Origin: an uncultured Lachnospiraceae bacterium
Lineage (GTDB): Bacteria; Bacillota; Clostridia; Lachnospirales; Lachnospiraceae
Assembly (NCBI GenBank): GCA_947172705.1
Contig: CAMWCA010000002.1
Span: forward strand, 62,001 to 126,000
Length of the DNA stretch: 64,000 nucleotides
Direction: 5' to 3'
Part shown: positions 33,821 to 43,093 of the stretch, piece by piece
Numbering within the stretch: position 1 is the stretch's first letter
Layout of the letters: each line of letters opens with the position of its first letter
Program-made: the position numbers and the translations under genes
Notes under the pieces: generated by a model
What the model was told of the DNA's origin: nothing
The model's input: only the letters and a program-made list of their open reading frames with translations
Database searches by the model: none

Positions 33821-36683
33821 GCAGTTTAAAGAAAATTTTTTAAATATGGTGACCTCAAGAGTTTTTGTCCTGATTTTGGTTATGCTTGGCATCGGCGGCG
33901 TTATGATCAATCGTATTTTTGATTTGCAGATCGTCCACGGGGAAGAATATCTGGATTCCTTTCAAATGAAGATCATGAAGGAGCAGACCATCAAAGGAAG
34001 CCGTGGATGTATTTATGACAGAAACGGCAATCTCCTTGCGTACAATGAACTTGCACATTCTGTGACTATAGAGGATGTTTACGAAAGCGGAAAAATGAAG
34101 GACTTTCGCTTGAATCAGACCATTTATAAGCTGATCCGCATAATCGAGGGGAACGGAGATTCCATTGTCAGCGATTTTAAGATCGTTCTGGATAAAAACG
34201 GGCGGTTTGCCTACACCGTAGAAGGGACGCAGCTGTATCGTTTCCTGGCGGATGTGTACGGGCATTTGACCATTGATGATCTGGAGGAACGGGAACGGAC
34301 AGCAACAGCCCAGGAGGTAGTGGATTATCTTTGCAGCTGGGAAAGGTTCAGAATTGGCGAGTACACTTCGGAGGACAATAAAAACTCCTTTATTCCGGGA
34401 AATGGATATACCAAAGACGAGGTTTTGAAGATCCTGACCATCCGTTATGATATGAATAACAACAGCTATCAGAAATTTATACCCACTACCGTGGCAACGG
34501 ATGTAAGTGAAGAGACGGTTGTAGTAGTAATGGAAAATAATACGGAACTGGAAGGGGTTTCCATTGTGGAGGATACCATCCGCAAATATGTTGACAGCGT
34601 TTATTTTTCCCATATTCTTGGTTATACAGGCAAGGTGTCCCAGGAGGAGCTGACGACCCTTGTTGCCGAAAACGGAGAAAATTCTTATGATTTGAACGAT
34701 ACGGTAGGCAAGCTTGGAATTGAAAAATCCATGGAAACCCAGCTTCAGGGGATAAAGGGAAGCCGGACCATCTTTGTTGACAGTCTTGGAAAGGTAACGG
34801 ATATTACAAATTATGTGGAGGCAGTTGCAGGGAATAATGTCTATCTGACCATTGACAGAGATCTTCAGATTGCCGCATACAAGATTCTGGAGGAAAAACT
34901 GGCAAGTATTTTATATACCAATATTATCAATGCCAGGGAGTTCGACACTGCAGATGTAAGCAGCAGTAAAATTAAAATTCCCATTTATGACGTTTATTTT
35001 GCCCTGATCAATAATAACGTGATAGACATCGATCATTTTAAAGAAAGAGATGCCAAGGAAAATGAAAGAACAGTCTACGCAAGCTATCTGGAAAGAAAAG
35101 CAGCCGTTTTTGAGGATCTGCGCAGGGAACTGACAGAAACCCAGACGGTCTATGAAAACCTGGATATGGAATATCAGGTTTATGAAAGCTACATTGCAGA
35201 AATGCTTTATAATAACGGTATTATTGTAAGAGACCGTGTGGATGTGAAGGATGCCACCTATATTGCATGGACCATTGATGAGGTAATCAGTCTGAGAGAA
35301 TTTTTAAATTACTGCATTGCAATGAACTGGATCGATGTGACCCGGCTGGAACTGGATACCCAGTATTCGGACTCCGAAGCGATTTATGGGAGAATCGTAG
35401 ACTATATTTTTGAACAATTAGATGAGGATGTGGATTTTACCAAAAAGGTATACCGTTTTATGATCAAAAAGGATATTATATCCGGCATGCAGATCTGCCA
35501 TATTCTCCTGGAGCAGGAACTGGTTGAAATTCCCCAGGAGGAGCAGGCGCAGTTTGACCAGGGAAAGGTTTCCGCATATGCTTTTATGATGAACCGCATT
35601 CAGCATCTGGATATTACGCCGGCACAGCTTGCCCTGGACCCTCACTCAGCATCCATGGTGATCACGGATGTGAATACAGGGGATGTGCTTGCATTGGTTT
35701 CTTATCCGGGGTATGACAATAACAAAATGGCTAACGGGGTCAATGCGGGGTATTATGCCCAGCTCTTGGATGACCAGTCCACGCCGCTGATTAATTATGC
35801 CACAAGACAGATGACGGCGCCTGGTTCCACCTTTAAGATGGTTTCCGCCACTGCAGGGCTGCTGGAAGGAATTGTAACCCCTCATACCACTTATACCTGT
35901 AACGGCATATTTGAGAATATTGCGCCGCCCCCTGTGTGCTGGATCTATCCAAGGGGACGGCATGGCGCCCTGAATTTATCCGGGGGCATCAGAAATTCCT
36001 GCAATGTTTATTTTTATGAGATGGCATATCGGCTGGGAACGCTGGGAGATACCTATTCCCCTGAACTGGGACTTAAAAAGCTGGAAACCTATGCGGATAT
36101 GTATGGTCTCACAGAAACTTCGGGAATTGAAATAGAAGAATCCTCCCCCCAGTTTGCAGATCTGGACGCTGTCCGTGCAGCCATCGGACAGGATACCAAC
36201 AACTATTCCACGGCGGGGCTTGCCAGATACGTGACCACCGTTGCCAACAGCGGAACCTGTTATGATCTCACATTGATTGATAAAATTACCGATCACAGTG
36301 GTATTTTACTGGAGGATCGCCATGCAAATATTCGCAATACCATAGAGATGGATTCATCTTATTGGGATGCAATCCATACAGGCATGCGTCAGGTGATTGA
36401 GGATAAGTCCTATTTTAAGGATGTTACCGTCAGCGTTGCCGGGAAGACCGGTACCGCAGAGGAAGTTAAAAGCCGTCCCAATCATGCCCTGTTTGTCTGC
36501 TATGCGCCCTATGAGGAGCCTGAAATTGCCATTGCCACAAGAATTGCCTACGGTTATACATCAAACTATGCGGCACAGACTACCAAGGAGGTTATCAAGT
36601 ATTACTTTGACCTGGTTGATGAAGAAGACCTGATTACAGGAGTAGCATCACAAATGAGCGGAAGCACCGCCGTTACCGATTAA
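33801..36683 (+). CDS. mrdA: penicillin-binding protein 2, elongasome transpeptidase, with large insertion
   Basis: 960 residues, against 600-720 for typical PBP2. TM anchor at about 18-40, dimerisation domain (GSRGCIYDRNGNLLAYNE), then transpeptidase motifs SxxK (Ser676-Lys679), SxN (Ser733-Cys-Asn735) and KTG (882-884), all intact. Between LTIDRDLQIAAYKIL (about 350-365) and LALDPHSASMVITDV (about 610) lie some 240 extra residues, charged and mostly helical. The protein crosslinks peptidoglycan during elongation with RodA. GTG 33801 abuts AAAGGG, and TTG 33813 is an alternative start. Confidence 0.93.
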   Translation: MHESLFEQFKENFLNMVTSRVFVLILVMLGIGGVMINRIFDLQIVHGEEYLDSFQMKIMKEQTIKGSRGCIYDRNGNLLAYNELAHSVTIEDVYESGKMKDFRLNQTIYKLIRIIEGNGDSIVSDFKIVLDKNGRFAYTVEGTQLYRFLADVYGHLTIDDLEERERTATAQEVVDYLCSWERFRIGEYTSEDNKNSFIPGNGYTKDEVLKILTIRYDMNNNSYQKFIPTTVATDVSEETVVVVMENNTELEGVSIVEDTIRKYVDSVYFSHILGYTGKVSQEELTTLVAENGENSYDLNDTVGKLGIEKSMETQLQGIKGSRTIFVDSLGKVTDITNYVEAVAGNNVYLTIDRDLQIAAYKILEEKLASILYTNIINAREFDTADVSSSKIKIPIYDVYFALINNNVIDIDHFKERDAKENERTVYASYLERKAAVFEDLRRELTETQTVYENLDMEYQVYESYIAEMLYNNGIIVRDRVDVKDATYIAWTIDEVISLREFLNYCIAMNWIDVTRLELDTQYSDSEAIYGRIVDYIFEQLDEDVDFTKKVYRFMIKKDIISGMQICHILLEQELVEIPQEEQAQFDQGKVSAYAFMMNRIQHLDITPAQLALDPHSASMVITDVNTGDVLALVSYPGYDNNKMANGVNAGYYAQLLDDQSTPLINYATRQMTAPGSTFKMVSATAGLLEGIVTPHTTYTCNGIFENIAPPPVCWIYPRGRHGALNLSGGIRNSCNVYFYEMAYRLGTLGDTYSPELGLKKLETYADMYGLTETSGIEIEESSPQFADLDAVRAAIGQDTNNYSTAGLARYVTTVANSGTCYDLTLIDKITDHSGILLEDRHANIRNTIEMDSSYWDAIHTGMRQVIEDKSYFKDVTVSVAGKTGTAEEVKSRPNHALFVCYAPYEEPEIAIATRIAYGYTSNYAAQTTKEVIKYYFDLVDEEDLITGVASQMSGSTAVTD

Positions 36684-36705
36684 TTCTTGAAAGGGGTAGA
36701 ATATT

Positions 36706-37389
36706 TTGAAAAATTCAGTCATCATTAAGAGCTTTCCAAGCGGAATTGTACTGCATCTTGATCCGGAACTGCCTTTTGATGCCCTTCTGGTCGATGTGGA
36801 AGATAAATTCAGAGAGTCCAGCGGCTTTTTTAAGGATGCAAAAATGGCGCTTTCCATCAGAGGAAGAAGCTTAAGCGATGAGGAGGAAGGGCAGATTCTG
36901 GATGCCATTTCAGCCAATTCAAAGCTTCGTATTATCTGTCTGGTAGGAGAGGATGACGCCACCAACCAGCATTTTGTAAAAGCCCTTCAACAGGCTGATT
37001 TTTCAGATGGAACAGGTCTGGGAAGCGAAGGGCAGTTTTATCGCGGAACGCTGAAAAACGGCCAGGTTCTGGAAACCGAATCCAGTATCGTAATCCTTGG
37101 CGATGTGTATCCGGGTTCGGCAATCATCTCCGCAAGAGATATTATCATTCTCGGCGGCTTATACGGGGAAGCTTATGCCGGGGGAAACGGCAGCAATGGT
37201 CATTATGTGGCAGCGCTTGAAATGTCACCGGAAAGATTAAAAATCGGTGATTTCAAATATAAATCAAAAGAAAAAAATTCTAAATGGTCGATCAAGCCTA
37301 AGGTACAGCCGAAAATTGCATATGTCAGGGACAACAAGGTTGTTCTGGAATCTCTCACAAAAGAATTACTGAGTGAATTACCTGTTTAG
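36706..37389 (+). CDS. minC: septum site-determining protein MinC
   Basis: 227 residues. The N-terminal domain (VIIKSFPSGIVLHLDPELPF) is followed by the C-terminal beta-helix (ILGDVYPGSAIISARDIIILGGLYGEAYAG) that binds MinD. It inhibits FtsZ polymerisation away from midcell. TTG start with AAAGGGG upstream. It comes directly after mrdA and before minD. Confidence 0.94.
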   Translation: MKNSVIIKSFPSGIVLHLDPELPFDALLVDVEDKFRESSGFFKDAKMALSIRGRSLSDEEEGQILDAISANSKLRIICLVGEDDATNQHFVKALQQADFSDGTGLGSEGQFYRGTLKNGQVLETESSIVILGDVYPGSAIISARDIIILGGLYGEAYAGGNGSNGHYVAALEMSPERLKIGDFKYKSKEKNSKWSIKPKVQPKIAYVRDNKVVLESLTKELLSELPV

Positions 37390-37460
37390 AACGGAAATTT
37401 CTCAGGGGACGATTAATTCATTAAATGGAAGAACCGCCATGCGGTGAAACGGAGGTAAAC

Positions 37461-38252
37461 ATGAGTGAAGTAATTGTCGTCACATCCGGGAAAGGCGGTG
37501 TGGGAAAGACCACCACATCAGCAAACATAGGAACAGGTCTTGCAGCAATGGGAAAACGCGTGGTACTTATCGACACCGATATAGGACTGCGCAACCTTGA
37601 CGTAGTGATGGGATTGGAAAACAGAATTGTATACAATCTTGTAGATGTAGTGGAAGGAAAATGCCGTATTAAGCAGGCGCTGATCAAGGACAAGCGTCAT
37701 CCAAACCTGTATCTGATGCCATCGGCACAGACCAAGGATAAAACGGCTGTGAATCCGGAACAGATGGTAAAGATGATCAATCAGCTGCGGGAGCAGTTTG
37801 ATTACATTATTCTGGATTGTCCCGCAGGAATAGAGCAGGGATTTAAAAATGCCATTGCAGGCGCTGACAGAGCGCTGGTGGTGACCACGCCTGAGGTATC
37901 GGCAATCAGAGATGCAGACCGGATTATTGGTCTTCTGGAGGCAAACGATTTCAGTAAGATCGATCTGATCATTAACAGGCTGAAGGTGGATATGGTAAGG
38001 CGCGGGGATATGATGAGCGCTGCCGATGTGGTGGACATTCTTGCGATCAGTTTGATCGGTATTGTTCCGGATGATGAAAATGTGGTCATTGCAACCAACC
38101 AGGGCGAGCCTCTCGTGGGAAACAGCACACTTGCCGGAAAAGCATATCAAAATATATGCTATCGGGTAACCGGAAAGGAAATTCCTTTTTTAGAGTTTGA
38201 AAAGGGTGTCTCTTTCTGGACCAGAGTGTCTGGTATTTTCCATAAAAATTAG
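37461..38252 (+). CDS. minD: septum site-determining ATPase MinD
   Basis: 263 residues. Deviant Walker A GKGGVGKTT near the N-terminus, IDTDIGLRNLD, and DCPAGIEQGF; the C-terminus ends in an amphipathic membrane-targeting helix (FWTRVSGIFHK). It places MinC at the membrane, and its ATPase is triggered by MinE. ATG 37461 has GGAGGT 4 nt upstream; a start 36 nt earlier has no site. Confidence 0.97.
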   Translation: MSEVIVVTSGKGGVGKTTTSANIGTGLAAMGKRVVLIDTDIGLRNLDVVMGLENRIVYNLVDVVEGKCRIKQALIKDKRHPNLYLMPSAQTKDKTAVNPEQMVKMINQLREQFDYIILDCPAGIEQGFKNAIAGADRALVVTTPEVSAIRDADRIIGLLEANDFSKIDLIINRLKVDMVRRGDMMSAADVVDILAISLIGIVPDDENVVIATNQGEPLVGNSTLAGKAYQNICYRVTGKEIPFLEFEKGVSFWTRVSGIFHKN

Positions 38253-38263
38253 GAGGTGGCGGT

Positions 38264-38536
38264 ATGGGAATCAGGAATTTTTTGAGCAGAAGAAAATCCA
38301 GGGAAATTGCAAAGGATCGTTTAAAGATACTGCTTATTTCCGACAGAGTAAACTGCTCGCCGGAAATGATGGAAATGATAAAAACAGATATTGCCAAGGT
38401 AATATCAAAGTACATGAAGATCGATACACAGAGTATGGAGATCCAGATCAGCAAAACGGACAGCAAAGGACGGGACAAGACCCCCACCTTATATGCTAAT
38501 ATTCCCATTCTGGACTTACATAAAAATGTGAATTGA
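38264..38536 (+). CDS. minE: cell division topological specificity factor MinE
   Basis: 90 residues; N-terminal MinD-contacting helix (AKDRLKILLISDRVNCSPEM) and the C-terminal dimerisation domain (MKIDTQSMEIQISKTDS). MinE makes MinD oscillate, so this organism has the oscillating Min type rather than a DivIVA-only system. AGGAGG precedes the ATG. Confidence 0.95.
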   Translation: MGIRNFLSRRKSREIAKDRLKILLISDRVNCSPEMMEMIKTDIAKVISKYMKIDTQSMEIQISKTDSKGRDKTPTLYANIPILDLHKNVN

Positions 38537-38556
38537 ACGCTGAAAGGTGAATTGGA

Positions 38557-39672
38557 ATGCTGAAACATTATAAAATACGCTACTACGATTTTAAGCTGGC
38601 AATATTGGTGATCGCCCTTGCCGTGATCGGCATCATCGCCGTAGGCAGCGCGGAGCCATCCCTCCAAAACAGACAGATCGCAGGCTTTGCCTTCGGTCTG
38701 TTCCTGATGCTGGTGATCTCTCTGTTTGACTATTCGGTATTGCTGAAGCTGTACTGGCTGATGTACGCTTTTAATCTTGGGCTGCTGATCCTGGTTATTG
38801 TTATGGGAGACGATTCAAACGGCTCCCAAAGATGGCTTGAGATCGTAGGTATTCGGTTTCAGCCCTCGGAGCTTGCAAAGATTCTGTTGATTCTGTTTTT
38901 TGCCCAGTTTATCTACAAACATAAAGATGAATTGAATACCTTTAAGTATATTTCTTTGAGTGTGATTTTATTTGCCATGCCGGCGCTGCTGGTGGGATAT
39001 CAGCCGGATTTGTCTACCACCATTGTGATCTGCCTGATTTTCTGTGTGATCATGTTTATGGGAGGATTAAGCTGGAAGGTGATCGGGGGCACTCTTGCTG
39101 TGGTGATTCCCGCCTTTCTGATCTTTATGTATCTGATTCTCCAGCCGGATCAGAAGATCATACCCGAAAAGCATATGTATCAGTTAAACAGAATTATCTC
39201 CTTTTTTAACAAAGAAGAGTTTGCAAATTCTCTGGGGTATCAACAGGAATACTCGGTTATGGCTATCGGATCAGGTCAGCTTACCGGAAAAGGATATAAG
39301 AATAATGAAATCAGTTCCGTAAAAAATGCGGATTTTATTGCAGAACAGCAGACGGATTTTATTTTTGCAGTGATTGGAGAGGAGTTTGGGTTTGTGGGAA
39401 CCTGTACGGTAATTGTGCTGGTTCTTCTGATCAGTATAGAATGCCTGTTGATCGCCCGGCGTGCCAAGGATCTTGCAGGTACGATTATCGCCGCGGGGAT
39501 TGGGACTATGATAGGCTTACAGGCGTTTATCAACATAGGCGTTGTGACTTATCTGCTGCCCAATACAGGCTTGCCGCTTCCCTTTGTCAGTTATGGGCTG
39601 ACTTCTTTAGTAAGCTGCTTCATCGGAATCGGATTTGTTTTAAATGTGGGGTTACAATGCAGGCAAAAATGA
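38557..39672 (+). CDS. rodA: RodA, SEDS peptidoglycan glycosyltransferase
   Basis: 371 residues with about ten helices. SEDS signatures: GSQRWLEIVGIRFQPSELAKI, QPDLSTTIVICLIF with the catalytic Asp region, and the C-terminal NIGVVTYLLPNTGLPLPFVSYG. It polymerises glycan strands together with PBP2 from the same operon. A likely mgsA promoter overlaps the end of the gene. Confidence 0.95.
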   Translation: MLKHYKIRYYDFKLAILVIALAVIGIIAVGSAEPSLQNRQIAGFAFGLFLMLVISLFDYSVLLKLYWLMYAFNLGLLILVIVMGDDSNGSQRWLEIVGIRFQPSELAKILLILFFAQFIYKHKDELNTFKYISLSVILFAMPALLVGYQPDLSTTIVICLIFCVIMFMGGLSWKVIGGTLAVVIPAFLIFMYLILQPDQKIIPEKHMYQLNRIISFFNKEEFANSLGYQQEYSVMAIGSGQLTGKGYKNNEISSVKNADFIAEQQTDFIFAVIGEEFGFVGTCTVIVLVLLISIECLLIARRAKDLAGTIIAAGIGTMIGLQAFINIGVVTYLLPNTGLPLPFVSYGLTSLVSCFIGIGFVLNVGLQCRQK

Positions 39673-39680
39673 TGTATAAT
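39652..39680 (+). promoter_or_regulatory. possible promoter of mgsA
   Basis: TTACAA (39652-39657), 17-nt spacer, TATAAT (39675-39680); a second TATAAT follows at 39682-39687. The -35 is weak (3 of 6). The mgsA ATG is 45 nt downstream. Confidence 0.45.
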
Positions 39681-39724
39681 GTATAATATGCGGGAATAAT
39701 TATGACACATCGGGAGGGGTTTAA

Positions 39725-40120
39725 ATGAATATAGCATTAATCGCACACGATGCGAAGAAAAAATTAATGCAGAATTTTTGTATCGCTTACAGAGGAATCC
39801 TGAGCAAAAACGAACTGTTTGCAACGGGTACCACAGGGCGGTTAATAGAAGAGGTTACAAATTTAAGCATCCATAAATTTCTTGCAGGTCATCTTGGCGG
39901 TGAACAGCAGATCGGGGCACAGATCGAACACAATGAAATGGATCTGGTGATTTTTTTCAGAGATCCGCTGACCTCCAAAAAGCATGAACCGGATGTGAAT
40001 AACATTGTAAAGCTTTGCGATATGTATAATATTCCGCTGGCAACCAATATTGCCACAGCGGAATTAATGGTCAAGGCTCTGGAAAGAGGAGATTTAGAGT
40101 GGCGTGAAATGTACAAATAA
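39725..40120 (+). CDS. mgsA: methylglyoxal synthase with Glu in place of the catalytic Asp
   Basis: 131 residues, normal for clostridial/Bacillus MgsA. Family motifs: IALIAHDAKKK (Asp9), ATGTTG (phosphate binding), VIFFRDPL, HEPDV and IPLATNIATAE. The enzyme turns dihydroxyacetone phosphate into methylglyoxal, a bypass of lower glycolysis. The loop that normally reads GP-x-GGDQQ, with catalytic Asp71 in the E. coli enzyme, here reads GHLGGEQQ: Glu60 replaces the Asp and the preceding Pro is lost. GGGAGGGG precedes the ATG. It overlaps the next gene by 17 nt. Confidence 0.93.
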   Translation: MNIALIAHDAKKKLMQNFCIAYRGILSKNELFATGTTGRLIEEVTNLSIHKFLAGHLGGEQQIGAQIEHNEMDLVIFFRDPLTSKKHEPDVNNIVKLCDMYNIPLATNIATAELMVKALERGDLEWREMYK

Positions 40121-41090
40121 GAGAAAAAGTTTCGTATCTGTCATACTTCTTTTTGTGATGCTGTCATTTACCGGCTGTGGGCAGGTGCAGTTTGATATGC
40201 CCTATACTGCCGATTCCGAAGTCAGCAGTTTTCGAGTAGTCAGTCTGGAGGAAGAGCGGGGAACAGCGGTTCCTTTTGCATCGGAGCTTTGTGTTGCAGA
40301 AGGCAATATTATGCCGGGAGATGTGGATATGAACGCCGCATCAGGCGCGGGGCTTTTTGATATGAATCATTGTACGACGCTTTATGCCAAAAACATTCAC
40401 GAAAAGCTGTACCCTGCAAGCCTGACCAAAGTGATGACGGCTTTGGTAGCGCTTAAGCATGGTTCAAACGATATGATGCTGACGGCATCGGCGAATGTAA
40501 AAATCCAGGAATCAGGCGCTTCTGTGTGCGGTATCAAGGCAGGGGACCAGATGACGCTGGATCAGGCGTTGCATCTCTTGCTGATAAATTCTGCTAACGA
40601 TGCGGCGATTATGATCGCGGAAGGAGTTGCAGGATCGGTAGAAGCTTTTTCTGAAATGATGAATCAGGAGGCGCTGGCGTTGGGGGCTACCAATACGCAT
40701 TTTGTCAATCCCCATGGCCTTCCGGATGATAATCACTATACGACCGTTTATGACATGTACCTGATCATGAATGAGGCAGTGAATTATACGGCTTTCAATG
40801 AGATCATTCATATGGATTCCTATACCACCGTATATACCGATTCTAACGGCGCTTCAAAGGAGATCACGGTTGGCAATACCAACCTGTATATGCAGGGAAC
40901 CCAGCAGGCGCCCAGCGGGATCACCATAATGGGCGGAAAAACAGGTACGACCAATGCGGCGGGGCATTGTCTCGTCCTTCTCGCAAGAGATTCCTCCAGC
41001 AATCCATATATTTCCATTATTATGCGTGCGGAAAGCAGGGATCTGCTGTATTCTCAGATGACAGATTTATTGGAGGAAATAAACAATTAA
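40104..41090 (+). CDS. D-alanyl-D-alanine carboxypeptidase, lipoprotein-like
   Basis: 328 residues. N-terminal signal with lipobox-like FTGC (MLSFTGCGQ), then a peptidase S11 domain: SxxK Ser106-Lys109 (PASLTK), SxN Ser163-Ala-Asn165, and KTG 279-281 (GGKTGTT). It trims the terminal D-Ala of peptidoglycan stems outside the cell. It lacks the C-terminal PBP5-like beta domain and amphipathic anchor, consistent with lipid anchoring at the N-terminus. It starts inside mgsA, so translation is coupled despite unrelated functions. Confidence 0.92.
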   Translation: MKCTNKRKSFVSVILLFVMLSFTGCGQVQFDMPYTADSEVSSFRVVSLEEERGTAVPFASELCVAEGNIMPGDVDMNAASGAGLFDMNHCTTLYAKNIHEKLYPASLTKVMTALVALKHGSNDMMLTASANVKIQESGASVCGIKAGDQMTLDQALHLLLINSANDAAIMIAEGVAGSVEAFSEMMNQEALALGATNTHFVNPHGLPDDNHYTTVYDMYLIMNEAVNYTAFNEIIHMDSYTTVYTDSNGASKEITVGNTNLYMQGTQQAPSGITIMGGKTGTTNAAGHCLVLLARDSSSNPYISIIMRAESRDLLYSQMTDLLEEINN

Positions 41091-41171
41091 CTGTTGTGTT
41101 TTACCACCCAATCACTTATAATAAATTTAGGCTTTATGTGCAGCCAATATACTTCAGGAGGGATTTTACCA

Positions 41172-41591
41172 ATGGTTCAATTAATAGTTGGAAATAAGGG
41201 AAAAGGCAAGACCAAACATTTATTAGATAAGGTGAATACGGAAGTACAGACCGCATCCGGCAATATCGTATATCTGGACAAGAGCACGAAGCACATGTAT
41301 GAATTGAATAATAAGATCAGACTGATCGATGTATCTGCATATCTGATTACCAATTCAGATGAATTCATTGGCTTTATCAGCGGGATTATTTCTCAGGATC
41401 ATGATTTACAGCAGATGTATTTTGACAGTTTTTTAAAGATTGCATGTCTGCAGGATAATAATTTAGATCCAATTCTTCAAAAACTCGAAAAAATCAGCAA
41501 GGCGTTTAACATAGACTTTATCATAAGCGTTTCAGTGGATGAGGCGGATGTTTCCGAAGCTCATAAAGATAAGATTATTGTTTCTTTATAA
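41172..41591 (+). CDS. small P-loop protein of unknown function
   Basis: 139 residues. The N-terminus is a Walker A motif, VGNKGKGKT, followed by a helix; no clear Walker B aspartate cluster is visible apart from the strand IDFIISVSVDEAD near the C-terminus. ATG 41172 has AGGAGGG 9 nt upstream (41156-41162). A terminator follows 8 nt after the stop. It could be an ATP-binding regulator or a deviant kinase; I do not recognise a characterised relative. Position between a D,D-carboxypeptidase and the HlyD-yggS-sepF group hints at an envelope or division role. Confidence 0.75.
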   Translation: MVQLIVGNKGKGKTKHLLDKVNTEVQTASGNIVYLDKSTKHMYELNNKIRLIDVSAYLITNSDEFIGFISGIISQDHDLQQMYFDSFLKIACLQDNNLDPILQKLEKISKAFNIDFIISVSVDEADVSEAHKDKIIVSL

Positions 41592-41599
41592 ATTACATA

Positions 41600-41625
41600 C
41601 CCCCGGAGCCATCCGGGGGATTTTT
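41600..41625 (+). terminator. intrinsic terminator
   Basis: An 8-bp G+C-rich stem (CCCCCGGA 41600-41607 with TCCGGGGG 41612-41619), 4-nt loop, then ATTTTTC. It closes the mgsA-carboxypeptidase-P-loop unit. Confidence 0.88.
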
Positions 41626-41685
41626 CTGCAAATATAGTCGATAAATGGTATTTAAAGAAAGACCATCGGTTTAAGGAGCTGTAAG

Positions 41686-43077
41686 GTGGAAGACAATAGA
41701 AATAATAAGGTTGTGAAATACAGGAAGCCGCTGCATGTTAACATTGGCATGGTTATTTTTGCGGTTATTTTTGTGTATATTGTGATCTGCATTTTTATGT
41801 ATTTCGGTCAGAAGCATATAGAGGGGCATCAAGTTGTCATGGGCGCTTTGTCCTCTAACAATATCTATAAAGGAATTGCGCTTCGTAAAGAAGAGATCGT
41901 ACATGCCGACAAGGCAGGATATGTGAATTACTATGCAAGAGAAGGGGAGAGGGTAGGAACCGGAAACCTGGTATATACGCTGGACGAATCTGGAAAATTA
42001 GCTGATTATATCAATGCGGAGACCACGGACAGCACATTGACCTCCCGGGATCTTTCAGAATTAAGATCGGAAATTTTAGGCTTTAAGAACAACTTTGACC
42101 CCACCTATTTTTCTTCCGTATATGATTTTAAATACAGCGTTAAAGGGACCGTTTTAAAGCTTGCCAATGCAAATATTCTTGAAAATGTGGATAAGATCAA
42201 TGCTTCCGGCATGTCGGAACTGATTTCTTTTTGCCGTGCGCCGGCGACGGGGATTTTGATCTATTCTGTTGACGGTTATGAGGAGCTTACGCTGGAGCAG
42301 TTTACAAAAGATCTTTTTGACCAAAAAAATTACGAAAAAACACAGTTGATCAGTAATGAACTGGTGGAAGCAGGGCAGCCTGTTTATAAGATATCCGAGG
42401 ATGAGGACTGGTCTATTGTGATCCAGACAGATCAGGCGAAGGCGGACGAGCTTTTGGAAGCTGAGTTCGTGAAAGTGAAGTTCCTGAAAAATCAGGACAC
42501 TTCATGGGGGGAGGTTTCCTCCTTTACCAATGCCGAGGGGGATATTTTTATAAAACTGACCTTCACCAATTCCATGATCACCTTTTGTACCGACCGGTTT
42601 ATCGACATTGAGCTAATACTGGAGGAGGATACAGGGCTTAAAATTCCCAATTCTTCTATTGTGGAAAAAGAGTTTTTTATTGTTCCCAAGGATTATGTGA
42701 CCCAGGGGGGGAACAGCAGCAATTACGGAGTTATGCGCGAGTCTTATACGGAAGACGGAACGCCCACCTCAGAATTTATCGAAACCACAATCTATGGTGA
42801 AACAGAAACAGAATATTATCTGGATGATATGGTCTTGAGAATTGGGGAATATATTCTGAAACCTGATTCCACTGAAAAGTACGCAGTGAGCAAAAGAGGA
42901 AGCCTGAAGGGTGTTTATAATATTAATAAGGGCTACGCAGATTTTAAACAGATCAATATTTTGTATCAAAACGATGAGTATTCTATTGTGAAATCAAACA
43001 CCCAGTATGGACTGAATGTATACGACTATATTGTACTGGACGCCGCAGCAGTGGAGGATAATGAGTTTATTTACTAA
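41686..43077 (+). CDS. HlyD-like membrane adaptor protein
   Basis: 463 residues; GTG start after AAGGAG. One N-terminal TM helix (about 17-38) is followed by a large extracytoplasmic part with lipoyl/biotinyl-like halves: KEEIVHADKAGYVNYYAREGERVGTGNLVYTLDESG early, and GQPVYKISEDEDWSIVIQTD later, the pattern of membrane-fusion adaptors. No exporter ATPase, RND pump or outer-membrane partner is encoded nearby, and the organism appears monoderm. It lies 16 nt before yggS and sepF. A division or envelope role is suggested by the company it keeps, not by its fold. Confidence 0.78.
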   Translation: MEDNRNNKVVKYRKPLHVNIGMVIFAVIFVYIVICIFMYFGQKHIEGHQVVMGALSSNNIYKGIALRKEEIVHADKAGYVNYYAREGERVGTGNLVYTLDESGKLADYINAETTDSTLTSRDLSELRSEILGFKNNFDPTYFSSVYDFKYSVKGTVLKLANANILENVDKINASGMSELISFCRAPATGILIYSVDGYEELTLEQFTKDLFDQKNYEKTQLISNELVEAGQPVYKISEDEDWSIVIQTDQAKADELLEAEFVKVKFLKNQDTSWGEVSSFTNAEGDIFIKLTFTNSMITFCTDRFIDIELILEEDTGLKIPNSSIVEKEFFIVPKDYVTQGGNSSNYGVMRESYTEDGTPTSEFIETTIYGETETEYYLDDMVLRIGEYILKPDSTEKYAVSKRGSLKGVYNINKGYADFKQINILYQNDEYSIVKSNTQYGLNVYDYIVLDAAAVEDNEFIY

Positions 43078-43093
43078 ACAGGGGAGGATAGGC

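Noticed and set aside
33855..34613. 252-codon minus-strand frame inside mrdA
   Set aside because: Antisense shadow of a well-supported PBP2 gene, without RBS or homology-like features.
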